Assembly: GCA_964405975.1 (NCBI GenBank)
Contig: CAYOPW010000037.1
Span: 1 to 28,433 of the forward strand
DNA from: Hyphomicrobium_A sp964405975
Lineage (GTDB): Bacteria; Pseudomonadota; Alphaproteobacteria; Rhizobiales; Hyphomicrobiaceae
Reading direction: 5' to 3'
Length of the DNA stretch: 28,433 nucleotides
Below are positions 8,168 to 15,189 of the stretch, in pieces (position 1 is the first letter of the stretch; each line of letters starts with the position of its first letter). The position numbers and the translations under genes are program-made. The notes beneath the pieces are model-generated. The model was not told the origin of the DNA, ran no database searches, and saw only the letters and a program-made list of their open reading frames with translations.

Positions 8168-8743
8168 CTAAAGAGCGGTTTTCGCTTGCGAGTGCACAAG
8201 CTGCTTATTGCCGACACATGCGAACCGCTCAATCACGGTTTGGTAGAGGCGTTGTTTGAATGGCACTCCCACGAGCGGCACGTCTTGCGGCCCCACCCAG
8301 CGCCAATCATCGAACTCGGCTTTGGCCCCGCGCTTGGGTCCAATATCGATTTCGCGGTCATTGCCATCAAAGCGCATCGCAAACCAGCGAAACCGCTGCC
8401 CGCGATATTTGCCTTTGAGCGCAACACCGATGAGGTCAGGCGGCAGCGAAAAGCTCAGCCAGTTGGGGATTTCGTCGAGCAACGTGACGTTCTTGATGCC
8501 GGTTTCCTCGGCAAGTTCCCTGAACGCGGCATCAAGCAAGTGTTCGCTGTCGTCAATGCCGCCCTGCGGCATCTGCCAGATGCAATCGTCGGAGAAATAA
8601 TGGGGCGCGTAGCATGCCCACTTTGGGCGCCGCCTGCCGATCCAGACGAGGCCGTGCGCGTTGAGTAGCATAATCCCGACGCATGGCCGCATGGGCAGGC
8701 GCACTGTTCGAGTTGGTTCCGGGAAGGCAGCAGTAAGGGTCAT
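8168..8743 (-). CDS. rppH: RppH-type Nudix hydrolase (RNA 5' pyrophosphohydrolase), copy 1
   Basis: RppH removes pyrophosphate from 5'-triphosphorylated mRNA, which opens it to RNase E, and members also cleave diadenosine polyphosphates. The product has the complete Nudix box GX5EX7REUXEEXGU (GGIDDSE, seven residues, RELAEETGI), the RppH flanks RPCVGIMLLN and WQMPQGGID, and a C-terminal FDDWRWV segment. The first ATG, 8743, gives 191 residues; a TTG at 8761 would add six. Neither has a clear ribosome binding site. Compared with copy 2 it has a slightly longer insertion before the Nudix box (RRRPKWACYAPHYFSDDCIW). It is second in a tandem pair on the minus strand and converges with atpC. Which copy is the main RppH cannot be decided here. 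Confidence 0.88.
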   Translation of the reverse strand: MTLTAAFPEPTRTVRLPMRPCVGIMLLNAHGLVWIGRRRPKWACYAPHYFSDDCIWQMPQGGIDDSEHLLDAAFRELAEETGIKNVTLLDEIPNWLSFSLPPDLIGVALKGKYRGQRFRWFAMRFDGNDREIDIGPKRGAKAEFDDWRWVGPQDVPLVGVPFKQRLYQTVIERFACVGNKQLVHSQAKTAL

Positions 8744-8856
8744 CGAAAGTTGCGCGACCAACAGGTTGTAAACAGGTTATCCACAGACGAATCAGTTTGA
8801 AGGCTACGCAAATCATCCAACGATTATATGACTCTATGCAAAAAAAGCAGACGCCG
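8744..8856. other. Spacer between the two Nudix genes with a perfect DnaA-box sequence
   Basis: This AT-richer gap contains TTATCCACA at 8777-8785 on the plus strand, identical to the consensus DnaA box. It is the only perfect copy I noticed in the window. By chance alone a given 9-mer is expected in roughly one of five windows of this size when both strands are counted. No cluster of boxes is present, so this is not an origin; it could be a DnaA titration or regulatory site near the start of rppH copy 1. Confidence 0.4.
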
Positions 8857-8867
8857 TTAACCAACGG
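8840..8867 (-). terminator. Possible intrinsic terminator at the end of rppH copy 2
   Basis: On the minus strand a 5-bp stem (CCGTT/AACGG, 8867-8854, loop GGTT) spans the stop codon of the upstream Nudix gene. It is followed seven bases later by a run of seven T (8846-8840). The short stem and the spacer before the T-run make this a weak terminator candidate, which may partly separate the two Nudix genes. Confidence 0.4.
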
Positions 8868-9411
8868 ACGAGGCGCCGTGACTATGTGGAGCGAACGCCT
8901 CGACGACTTGCCGATAGACGGGCCGTTTGAATGGCACAACGAGGTCGATGACATCGGATAAGCGGACCCAGCGCCAAGCGTCGAATTCAACCTTATGGGG
9001 TGCCGCCGCTTTTATGTTGATTTCTGTCTCCGGGCCGGAGAAACGGGCTGCATACCATTTCTGTTCTTGGCCCCTGTACTTTCCCTTCCAGGCCTTGCCC
9101 ACCAGTTCCGGTGGAAGATCGTAGCGGAGCCACCCGTCTGTCTCGCCAACGATTTGCACACTGGTGATGCTGGTCTCCTCGGCAAGCTCGCGCAGGGCTG
9201 CTGTGGCTGGGTCCTCGCCCTTGTCGATACCACCTTGGGGCATTTGCCACCACAAACCACGCCCTTCGGCATCACTTGGGGCATCGGCCCTGCGGCCAAC
9301 CCAAACGAACCCATCAGGGTTGAAAAGCGCAATGCCCACGCACGGCCGGTAGCCGAGCTCGCTGGGGTTTACTTTTTGGCGGGCCATTTGAAGCGTTCCG
9401 GATCGCAGCAT
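8857..9411 (-). CDS. rppH: RppH-type Nudix hydrolase (RNA 5' pyrophosphohydrolase), copy 2
   Basis: This second RppH-like protein (184 residues, or 176 from the in-frame ATG at 9387) has the same architecture as its neighbour: YRPCVGIALFN, WVGRRADAP, WQMPQGGID and the Nudix box GGIDKGE-x7-RELAEETSI. The catalytic glutamates are present, but the glycine before the last hydrophobic residue of the box is serine. The flank GKAWKGKYRGQEQKWYAARF is typical of alphaproteobacterial RppH. The ATG at 9387 makes the more usual N-terminus and has a GGAA upstream; the ATG at 9411 has no ribosome binding site, so the start is uncertain. It lies downstream of ctpA on the same strand, separated by two hairpins. 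Its order after envC-ctpA suggests this copy is the ancestral one. Confidence 0.88.
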   Translation of the reverse strand: MLRSGTLQMARQKVNPSELGYRPCVGIALFNPDGFVWVGRRADAPSDAEGRGLWWQMPQGGIDKGEDPATAALRELAEETSITSVQIVGETDGWLRYDLPPELVGKAWKGKYRGQEQKWYAARFSGPETEINIKAAAPHKVEFDAWRWVRLSDVIDLVVPFKRPVYRQVVEAFAPHSHGASSVG

Positions 9412-9452
9412 GACGGTGGTTAGGATCGTCCCGATGCAGGACGATACCGTCT

Positions 9453-9484
9453 GTGAAAAGAAAGGGCGCCCTTTGGGGGCGCCC
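9453..9484 (-). terminator. Intrinsic terminator downstream of ctpA
   Basis: Arms 9464-9471 and 9477-9484 (each GGGCGCCC) form a perfect 8-bp GC-only stem with a 5-nt loop. On the minus strand it is followed by the T-rich stretch TTTCTTTTC (9463-9455). This fits Rho-independent termination of the envC-ctpA transcript before rppH copy 2. Confidence 0.7.
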
Positions 9485-9511
9485 CTCCAAATTTCCTCAA
9501 GCTGGCGAAGC

Positions 9512-9535
9512 GGGCCGGTGCAAAAGCGCCGGCCC
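9512..9535 (-). terminator. Second hairpin directly after ctpA
   Basis: Arms 9512-9521 and 9526-9535 form a 10-bp stem with one G-U pair and an AAAA loop (TTTT on the minus strand), nine bases beyond the ctpA stop. There is no T-run after it, so it may be a 3'-end stabiliser acting with the terminator at 9453-9484. Confidence 0.45.
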
Positions 9536-9544
9536 TAGCAGTCC

Positions 9545-10936
9545 TCAGTTCTTCACCTTGTCATTTGTTTCGATGCCCGTTGCTTTTGGCTCGGGGGGAA
9601 TAGAATTGCCTGCGGTCTTGGCATCCGTTGCGGTTCCGCGCAGGAATGACAGCGCATACTGAAGTTGCGTATCTTTTTCCGGCTCCTTGGGAACGTAGGC
9701 CGACGAGCCTGACGTTTCCTTCACCACTTTGCCGTTCTTATCCTTTTCGACGTTCTTGAGGTGACCACGCAGGCTGGCTTCGCCGCGCGGCTTTGAAGCG
9801 GCGGCGCGCTTCTTGAGCTCCTCGGGCAGCTCCTGCTCGATGACGATGTCGGGATCGATGCCCTTGGCTTGGATAGAGCGATTTGACGGCGTGTAGTAAC
9901 GGGCTGTCGTGAGTCGAATCGCTCCGTTCGCTCCGAGCGGAATGATCGTCTGCACCGAACCCTTGCCAAATGAGCGTGTGCCGATCACGGTGGCCCGCTT
10001 GTGGTCCTGCAGCGCGCCAGCAACGATCTCAGAGGCTGAGGCTGAGCCCCCATTTATAAGGACAACCACCTTCTTCCCACCGGTAACGTCGCCTGCACGA
10101 GCCTGCGCCCTTTGGGTTTCCTCGTTGTTACGGCCCTTGGTGAGCACGACCGCGCCACGTTCCAAGAAGTCATCGGAGACCGCGATCGCCTGATCCAGTA
10201 GTCCGCCAGGATTGTTGCGCAGATCGACGACGTAGCCCTTGAGCTTCTTGCCGATGGACTTCCGCAACTTCTCTACCGCCTTAATGAGATTGGCGTGCGT
10301 CTGCTCATTGAAGGTCGTAACCTTGATGTAACCGACGTCACCCTCCTCATGGAATTTAACGGCGTTGATGCGAATGATGTCGCGTACGACCTTCACATCG
10401 AAGGCTTCTTCGACACCCTTGCGCACGATTGTGAGTGTGATCGGCGTATTGACCGGTCCGCGCATCTTTTCGACGGCCTGCTCGAGCGTTAATCCGACAA
10501 TCTGCTCGTCGTCGAGATGAGTAATTAGATCGTTAGCCTGTAGGCCCGCCTTGTCGGCTGGCGTGTCATCGATTGGTGCGACGACCTTGACGACGCCGTT
10601 CTCCATCGTGACTTCGATGCCCAGGCCGCCGAACTCGCCGCGGGTCTGGACCTGCATATCGCGGTAATGCTTGGGGCTGAGGTAGGATGAGTGAGGATCC
10701 AGTGCGGACAACATGCCGTTGATCGCCGATTCGATCAGCTTGCTGTCGTCGGGCTGTTCTACGTAGTCAGAACGAACACGTTCAAGGACGTCTCCGAATA
10801 GGTCGAGCTGGCGATAAAGCTCAGAGTTGTTCGAGGTTGCTGAATACGTGCTGGTAACGTTCAGCAGTGTCGTTGCGCCGGCAACGCCGGCCATCAGTAG
10901 AAATGTCCAAAACGCGAATTCCGTCTTGCGCATCAT
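9545..10936 (-). CDS. ctpA: Carboxy-terminal processing protease CtpA (S41 family)
   Basis: CtpA is a periplasmic serine protease that trims C-termini of cell-envelope proteins and can control peptidoglycan hydrolases. The 463-residue protein has an N-terminal signal/anchor (FAFWTFLLMAGVAGATTLL), a PDZ domain starting near GEFGGLGIEV, and the S41 core. The Ser-Lys dyad is seen as GGSASASEI and, 26 residues on, GKGSVQT. The tail is basic, Lys/Glu-rich and probably disordered. The start ATG at 10936 overlaps the envC stop codon (ATGA), with AGAAGG upstream; a second ATG follows at once. This overlap means translational coupling with the EnvC-like activator, which fits a shared role in cell-wall remodelling and division. 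Confidence 0.94.
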   Translation of the reverse strand: MMRKTEFAFWTFLLMAGVAGATTLLNVTSTYSATSNNSELYRQLDLFGDVLERVRSDYVEQPDDSKLIESAINGMLSALDPHSSYLSPKHYRDMQVQTRGEFGGLGIEVTMENGVVKVVAPIDDTPADKAGLQANDLITHLDDEQIVGLTLEQAVEKMRGPVNTPITLTIVRKGVEEAFDVKVVRDIIRINAVKFHEEGDVGYIKVTTFNEQTHANLIKAVEKLRKSIGKKLKGYVVDLRNNPGGLLDQAIAVSDDFLERGAVVLTKGRNNEETQRAQARAGDVTGGKKVVVLINGGSASASEIVAGALQDHKRATVIGTRSFGKGSVQTIIPLGANGAIRLTTARYYTPSNRSIQAKGIDPDIVIEQELPEELKKRAAASKPRGEASLRGHLKNVEKDKNGKVVKETSGSSAYVPKEPEKDTQLQYALSFLRGTATDAKTAGNSIPPEPKATGIETNDKVKN

Positions 10937-12381
10937 CCTTGCACCTTCTGATGACCAGCAACCCACCACGGGTTGGGGTCGATAGGCCGTCCATCCTTGC
11001 GAAATTCTACGTAGAGGACGGGCGCGCTACTATGCGCAGCAGCCTTTGCCTGCTGCGGCCATCCGCTCATCGTACCAACGGGCTCTGCGGCAAGAACGAA
11101 CTGACCCGGTTGCACGTCGATCTGAGATAAACCCGCAAGCAGTACATGATAGCCGCCGCCGGCGTTTATGATCAAGAGTTGGCCGTAGCTTCTAAATTCA
11201 CCAGCATAAACAATCCATCCATCACAAGGTGACGTCACTTGGGCGCCATTGCGAGTTTCGAGTACAAGTCCTTTGGATTTGCCGCCATATTGCGTTTTTT
11301 CCCCGAAAGTTAGGACTTGGCGGCCCTGTGCGGGCATCGGTAGGCGCGCCTGGGCCTTGTGGAAGGGTAAGGCCGGCTTGATTCGCCCTGGGCTACCGGG
11401 CACCAGCGAGGCGCCAGGGGCCAGTTCAACATAGTTTCGCGATACAGGCGGCGGCGTCAGGGCGGCAATTTTCTTTTCTTCACCTTCCTTTGCCGAATCA
11501 GCGGCACTCTTGGAGCCTGCGCCAGGCGTTGCGGCTGCGGGTTCCCCTTGATCTGCATCCGCCTGCGCCTGCCGCTTGGTTTCTGCGTCGTAGGCACCAA
11601 GGCCAGTGCTTGTCTGTACGGCCTTGTCGAGCCGCGCAATCAGCTCGTTGAGATCGGTAACGCTATTGGAAATTTCATCAGCGGCGAGCCGCATACGTTT
11701 GAGTTCCGACTGACGCTGATCAAGCGATACCTTCTTAGCTTCCATTAGCCCAGACAACCGCGTACGAGCGTCCGTCATACGCGTCATCTCTGTTCTAAGC
11801 TGCTGGCTTTGATCTCGAATTTCCGTCTTCACGCGGACCAACTCGTTGAGACGATCGGCTAGAGCCAAGGCCTGGCCTCGCATTTCGGGAAATGCGGCCG
11901 CAAGCATCATTGCACTGCGGACCATCTTGAGCGCGTCTTCGCGCTGCGTGATCAGTACGGGTGGTGGATTACGGCCCATGCGCTGCAACGCGGCCAAGAG
12001 CTTGGCAATCTGACCGTGACGCTGATTGAGCGAGCCACGAAGAAGCTTCTCCTGCTCTTCCAATTCGCCCAGTCGAGCTTCCATCGCCGTAAGCTTGGCT
12101 TCGCTCATTTTTATGAGGGCCGCTGTTTCCACAAGCCGGGCGTTGAGGCGCTCGCGTTCGACTTTGAGGCTGGACACGTCCGATTCGAGCGAAGTTGTGC
12201 GCTTTTGCACGTTCTCAAGCTCGACGCGGCGGTTTTCGAGGTCTTTCTTAGCTTTCACGCTCGCGGCTGGTGCTTGCGCAATGGCGCTCCGGCAGAGGGG
12301 AAGTGCTGCGGTGAGCATCAAGCCAGCGATTATGGCTGCAACATGGGGCAGCGTTCGCATTTCGATACGTGCCGAATTCAA
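10933..12381 (-). CDS. envC: EnvC-like murein hydrolase activator (degenerate LytM/M23 domain)
   Basis: EnvC-type proteins activate periplasmic amidases that split septal peptidoglycan. The product (482 residues from TTG 12381, 475 from ATG 12360) has a signal peptide, a long coiled coil (about 40-260, many Glu/Arg/Leu heptads), a low-complexity linker (about 275-340) and a C-terminal M23 fold. The M23 zinc ligands are missing: the usual HxxxD region reads SKGLVLE, and the later LYAHLS-type motif reads LLAGLSQ. It is therefore a non-enzymatic activator rather than an active endopeptidase, as in E. coli EnvC. TTG 12381 has a GGGGA nine bases upstream; ATG 12360 has none, so the start is open. 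It is the first gene of the envC-ctpA unit. Confidence 0.9.
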   Translation of the reverse strand: MNSARIEMRTLPHVAAIIAGLMLTAALPLCRSAIAQAPAASVKAKKDLENRRVELENVQKRTTSLESDVSSLKVERERLNARLVETAALIKMSEAKLTAMEARLGELEEQEKLLRGSLNQRHGQIAKLLAALQRMGRNPPPVLITQREDALKMVRSAMMLAAAFPEMRGQALALADRLNELVRVKTEIRDQSQQLRTEMTRMTDARTRLSGLMEAKKVSLDQRQSELKRMRLAADEISNSVTDLNELIARLDKAVQTSTGLGAYDAETKRQAQADADQGEPAAATPGAGSKSAADSAKEGEEKKIAALTPPPVSRNYVELAPGASLVPGSPGRIKPALPFHKAQARLPMPAQGRQVLTFGEKTQYGGKSKGLVLETRNGAQVTSPCDGWIVYAGEFRSYGQLLIINAGGGYHVLLAGLSQIDVQPGQFVLAAEPVGTMSGWPQQAKAAAHSSAPVLYVEFRKDGRPIDPNPWWVAGHQKVQG

Positions 12382-12650
12382 TGTCGCGGATCCCCGAAAG
12401 CATGGAATGGCTCTGTCTCCGCAGATAAAGTGATTCTTCGGGAGACTTCATGCCACCAGAGGTGAGAATTAAGGCAATTCTGGTGCTTCACCGTTTGCCA
12501 TTCCGTTGCGACTGCGTGCATTCGGCGCCTGGAGATCGATCCGAGTGGTGATCGAATATGTGAGGCTTTGAGGTCCTGCGCGCGAGATGGCGTTTGCTCC
12601 GGCCCCTGGAAAGTTTTATCTGGAAGCCGGAGAACGGAGATCGAACACTT
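12382..12650. other. Divergent intergenic region between envC and the twin-TM gene
   Basis: These 269 bases separate two divergent genes and must hold both promoters. No hexamer pair on either strand is convincing. A long minus-strand frame (12875-12378) crosses it but also runs antisense through the clear twin-TM gene and is treated as a shadow. Confidence 0.4.
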
Positions 12651-12842
12651 ATGCAAGCGGTACTCTACTACCTGACGACGGTTGCGGTTGCGGCCGTGTT
12701 TGTCGTTCTGCTGTTGGGGCTTTGGTCTCTTTCGCGGGGGAAGAGCCCTAACTTGAGCCAGAAATTGATGCGCTGGCGTGTCGGCCTGCAGTTCGTCGCA
12801 ATCGTTCTCATCATGCTTTTTGTATACGTGTCTCATTATTGA
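12651..12842 (+). CDS. Twin-transmembrane HIG1-type small membrane protein
   Basis: The 63-residue product is two transmembrane helices joined by a short basic loop: helix 1 about residues 5-24, loop GKSPNLSQKLMRWR, helix 2 about 42-60. This is the HIG1-domain layout of the 'twin transmembrane protein' found in many alphaproteobacteria; eukaryotic HIG1 proteins associate with respiratory supercomplexes, but the bacterial role is not established. The ATG at 12651 has a GGAGAT site about nine bases upstream. An in-frame upstream start at 12594 would add a polar extension without support. It is followed after 16 bases by the cobalamin adenosyltransferase gene. Confidence 0.82.
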   Translation: MQAVLYYLTTVAVAAVFVVLLLGLWSLSRGKSPNLSQKLMRWRVGLQFVAIVLIMLFVYVSHY

Positions 12843-12858
12843 GGGATTCCGGCCGCGC

Positions 12859-13440
12859 ATGGTCGTACTGAGCAAGATCTACACGAGGAGCGGAGACGCC
12901 GGGACGACAGCGCTTGGCAACGGAGAGCGCGTGGCCAAGCACGCGTTGCGCATTGCCGCCTATGGCACCGTTGACGAGACGAACGCCAGCGTCGGTATGG
13001 CGCGCGCTCATTTGGGAAGCAGCGATGCTGATCTCGATGATATTCTATCGCGGATCCAGAATGATCTATTCGACCTCGGTGCGGATCTGTGCGTGCCCGA
13101 TCCCGGTAAGAAGCCCGAACACGAACCGCTTCGTATCAGCGATGCGCAGGTTGAGCGGCTCGAGCAAGAAATTGACCAGATGAACGCCGATCTTGAACCT
13201 TTGCGTTCGTTTGTATTGCCGGGCGGAACACCTGCGGCTGCCGCTCTGCACGTTGCGCGCACGATCTCGCGGCGCGCAGAGCGTCTCATGGTGGAACTGG
13301 CTGCGGTGCCTGACGAGCCTGTCAGCGCGCCGGCTCTCAAATATATCAACCGTCTTTCAGATTTGTTTTTCGTCGCCAGCCGTTACGCCAATAACCGCGG
13401 TAAAAGCGACGTGTTGTGGGTTCCGGGCCAAAACCGGTAG
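12859..13440 (+). CDS. Cob(I)alamin adenosyltransferase, PduO type
   Basis: This enzyme transfers the 5'-deoxyadenosyl group of ATP to cob(I)alamin to make coenzyme B12. The 193-residue protein has the PduO-family ATP-binding N-terminus (SKIYTRSGDAGTTAL, about 5-19), the helix motif ARTISRRAERLMVEL and the C-terminal YINRLSDLFFVASRYAN. These distinguish it from the CobA/CobO and EutT types. The ATG at 12859 gives the normal N-terminus; the frame is open upstream but would overlap the twin-TM gene. It lies in a row with the twin-TM gene and a rhomboid protease. AdoCbl would serve B12 enzymes such as methylmalonyl-CoA mutase encoded elsewhere. Confidence 0.93.
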   Translation: MVVLSKIYTRSGDAGTTALGNGERVAKHALRIAAYGTVDETNASVGMARAHLGSSDADLDDILSRIQNDLFDLGADLCVPDPGKKPEHEPLRISDAQVERLEQEIDQMNADLEPLRSFVLPGGTPAAAALHVARTISRRAERLMVELAAVPDEPVSAPALKYINRLSDLFFVASRYANNRGKSDVLWVPGQNR

Positions 13441-13475
13441 CGACCATAACCATTTAGCCGAACAGGAACGCGCCT

Positions 13476-14180
13476 TTGTTTATTCCCATTCGCGACGAGA
13501 ACTCACTCAAATCGATTCCGTTTCAGTACGTCACGGTTTCCCTCATCGTCATAAACGTGATCGTCTTTATGCTTGAGGTCGGCACGCTTGGACAGAGCGC
13601 GATTGCAAGCTTCGCCGTCGTGCCCAAAGAGCTGTTTGACGTTGGGGTATTCTCAGGTGCGGCTCCGAACGCGACGAACACACTTGCGATTTCGGAAGGC
13701 ACGACGCTGATCACATATATGTTCTTCCACGCCGACGTCTTCCACCTAGTGGGCAACATGCTGTTCCTATGGGTGTTCGGCGACAATGTTGAAGACGCAA
13801 TGGGTCACTTCAAGTTTCTGTTTTTCTACCTGGCATGTGGAATCTTTGCCGCTCTCTTCCATTCCTGGATGTTGCCGAATTCGCAGTTGCCCCTTATCGG
13901 CGCCAGTGGTGCCGTTGCCGGCGTCATCGCCGCCTACCTGATGCTGCATCCGCGCGTTAGCGTTTGGGTGTTGGCGTTTAAGGTCATTCCACTGCGCATC
14001 ACGGCGGGGATTGCTCTTGGCATCTGGATCGCTTTCCAGGTTGTCATGATTGTGCTTGCTGATGTCGGGCCCACTGCCTGGTGGGCGCACATCGGGGGTC
14101 TGATCGCCGGGGGCGTCCTCATCATATTTTTGCGCAGACCGGGTGTGCCGCTCTTCGACAAGGGCTTGCAGGTGGCTTGA
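13476..14180 (+). CDS. Rhomboid-family intramembrane serine protease
   Basis: Rhomboids cut membrane-protein helices within the bilayer. The 234-residue protein has about six membrane segments. It shows the conserved HLVGNMLFLWVFG segment (loop/TM2 His and Asn), the catalytic serine in GASGAVAG (about residues 138-145) and the catalytic histidine in WWAHIGG (about 202-208), so it should be active. The TTG start at 13476 is supported by AGGAA eight bases upstream and by the usual MFIPIRDEN-type N-terminus of alphaproteobacterial members; no ATG fits. The substrate is unknown. It is 35 bases downstream of the adenosyltransferase and probably co-transcribed. Confidence 0.92.
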   Translation: MFIPIRDENSLKSIPFQYVTVSLIVINVIVFMLEVGTLGQSAIASFAVVPKELFDVGVFSGAAPNATNTLAISEGTTLITYMFFHADVFHLVGNMLFLWVFGDNVEDAMGHFKFLFFYLACGIFAALFHSWMLPNSQLPLIGASGAVAGVIAAYLMLHPRVSVWVLAFKVIPLRITAGIALGIWIAFQVVMIVLADVGPTAWWAHIGGLIAGGVLIIFLRRPGVPLFDKGLQVA

Positions 14181-14263
14181 GCCCCCAGGGCCACAGATAT
14201 CGGCAAAAAACCTCTATAGGACCGAATTCCTCAAGCGGGCACCATCAGTTACTACGCTCCCGA

Positions 14264-14292
14264 TTGACTTGGCGGGGCGCCGCCCGTAGGCT
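14264..14292 (+). promoter_or_regulatory. Predicted sigma-70-type promoter of the etfB-etfA-hbd operon
   Basis: TTGACT (14264-14269), a 17-base spacer and TAGGCT (14287-14292) give a good -35 and a fair -10. The GC-rich spacer is itself partly self-complementary. The predicted start, near 14299, leaves a leader of about 135 nt before etfB. Confidence 0.5.
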
Positions 14293-14297
14293 TGTCT

Positions 14298-14311
14298 TTC
14301 GCACTTGCGAA
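14298..14311. promoter_or_regulatory. Perfect palindrome at the predicted etf transcription start (candidate operator)
   Basis: TTCGCA-CT-TGCGAA is a perfect inverted repeat starting five bases after the -10 hexamer, so a bound regulator would block initiation. Such 6-2-6 repeats occur by chance several times in a window of this size, so its position is the main argument. The regulator is unknown; it does not match FNR/FixK or alphaproteobacterial LexA sites. Confidence 0.35.
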
Positions 14312-14433
14312 TAAGGAAGAAAGGCTGCTGCTGGGACTTTCTGGTGCGGTTCAGGCGATCTTCACCGCGCTGCAACAACCGCCACGATTTACGCTAGCAG
14401 ACCGCCAGAGCGCGCTTTGGGGAGCCGACGGGC

Positions 14434-15189
14434 ATGAAGATCCTGGTGCCGGTCAAACGTGTCGTTGACTACAACGTCAAGATTCGGGTGAGACCAGACG
14501 GGTCGGGTATCGATCTGGCCAACGTCAAGATGTCTATGAACCCCTTCGACGAAATTGCCGTCGAGGAGGCCGTCCGCATCAAGGAGGCGGGTGGGGCGAG
14601 CGAGATCGTCGCCGTCTCCATTGGACCCGCTAAGGCCCAAGAGACGATCCGCACGGCACTTGCGATCGGGGCGGATCGCGGAATTCTTATCGAGACGCCG
14701 GTTGATGCGATCGTCGAGCCACTGGCGGTTGCCAAGCTCCTGAAGTCCGTCGTCGACGCCGAAAAGCCGGATCTTGTGATCCTCGGCAAGCAAGCGATTG
14801 ACGACGATTGCAACCAAACCGGCCAGATGCTGGCAGGCCTGCTTGGCTGGCCGCAAGGCACGTTCGCCTCCAAGGTCGTTCTTGACGAGGGCAGCGTGAG
14901 TGTCACGCGTGAGGTAGACGGCGGGCTTGAGACTTTGAAGCTCAAGATGCCGGCGGTGGTCACCACCGATTTGCGTCTCAATGAGCCGCGCTATCCTTCT
15001 CTTCCCAACATCATGAAGGCAAAGAAGAAGCCGCTTGAGACCAAGAAGCCGGATGACTTCGGTGTCGATATCGCGCCGCGTCTTAAAGTCCAAAGCATCA
15101 CAGAGCCCGCCACGCGTAAGGCCGGCGTCAGGGTCGACAGCGTTGCCGAGCTGGTTGAGAAGCTCAAGACCGAAGCCGGGGTGCTGTGA
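14434..15189 (+). CDS. etfB: Electron transfer flavoprotein subunit beta
   Basis: EtfB with EtfA accepts electrons from acyl-CoA and other dehydrogenases and passes them to ETF:ubiquinone oxidoreductase. The 251-residue product has the family N-terminus MKILVPVKRVVDYNVKIRV, the segment MNPFDEIAVEEAVRIKEAG and the ETF beta signature region including LRLNEPRYPSLPNIMKAKKK (about 180-199). The ATG at 14434 has a GGGGAG site about ten bases upstream. Its stop overlaps the etfA start (TGATG), so both subunits are made in a coupled way. Length and sequence suit the housekeeping (group I) ETF of fatty-acid oxidation rather than a bifurcating Fix type. Confidence 0.96.
   Translation: MKILVPVKRVVDYNVKIRVRPDGSGIDLANVKMSMNPFDEIAVEEAVRIKEAGGASEIVAVSIGPAKAQETIRTALAIGADRGILIETPVDAIVEPLAVAKLLKSVVDAEKPDLVILGKQAIDDDCNQTGQMLAGLLGWPQGTFASKVVLDEGSVSVTREVDGGLETLKLKMPAVVTTDLRLNEPRYPSLPNIMKAKKKPLETKKPDDFGVDIAPRLKVQSITEPATRKAGVRVDSVAELVEKLKTEAGVL

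Noticed and set aside
8048..8668. Plus-strand 206-codon frame spanning the end of atpC and rppH copy 1
   Set aside because: It starts inside atpC in another frame and is antisense to a complete Nudix protein.
8744..8856. Replication origin
   Set aside because: Only one DnaA box, no AT-rich unwinding region with repeats, and no neighbouring origin-associated genes.
12378..12875. Minus-strand 165-codon frame between envC and the adenosyltransferase
   Set aside because: It runs antisense through the clear twin-TM gene and its composition is not protein-like; treated as a shadow.
14389..15093. Minus-strand 234-codon frame over etfB
   Set aside because: Antisense shadow of a highly conserved gene with no recognisable domain.
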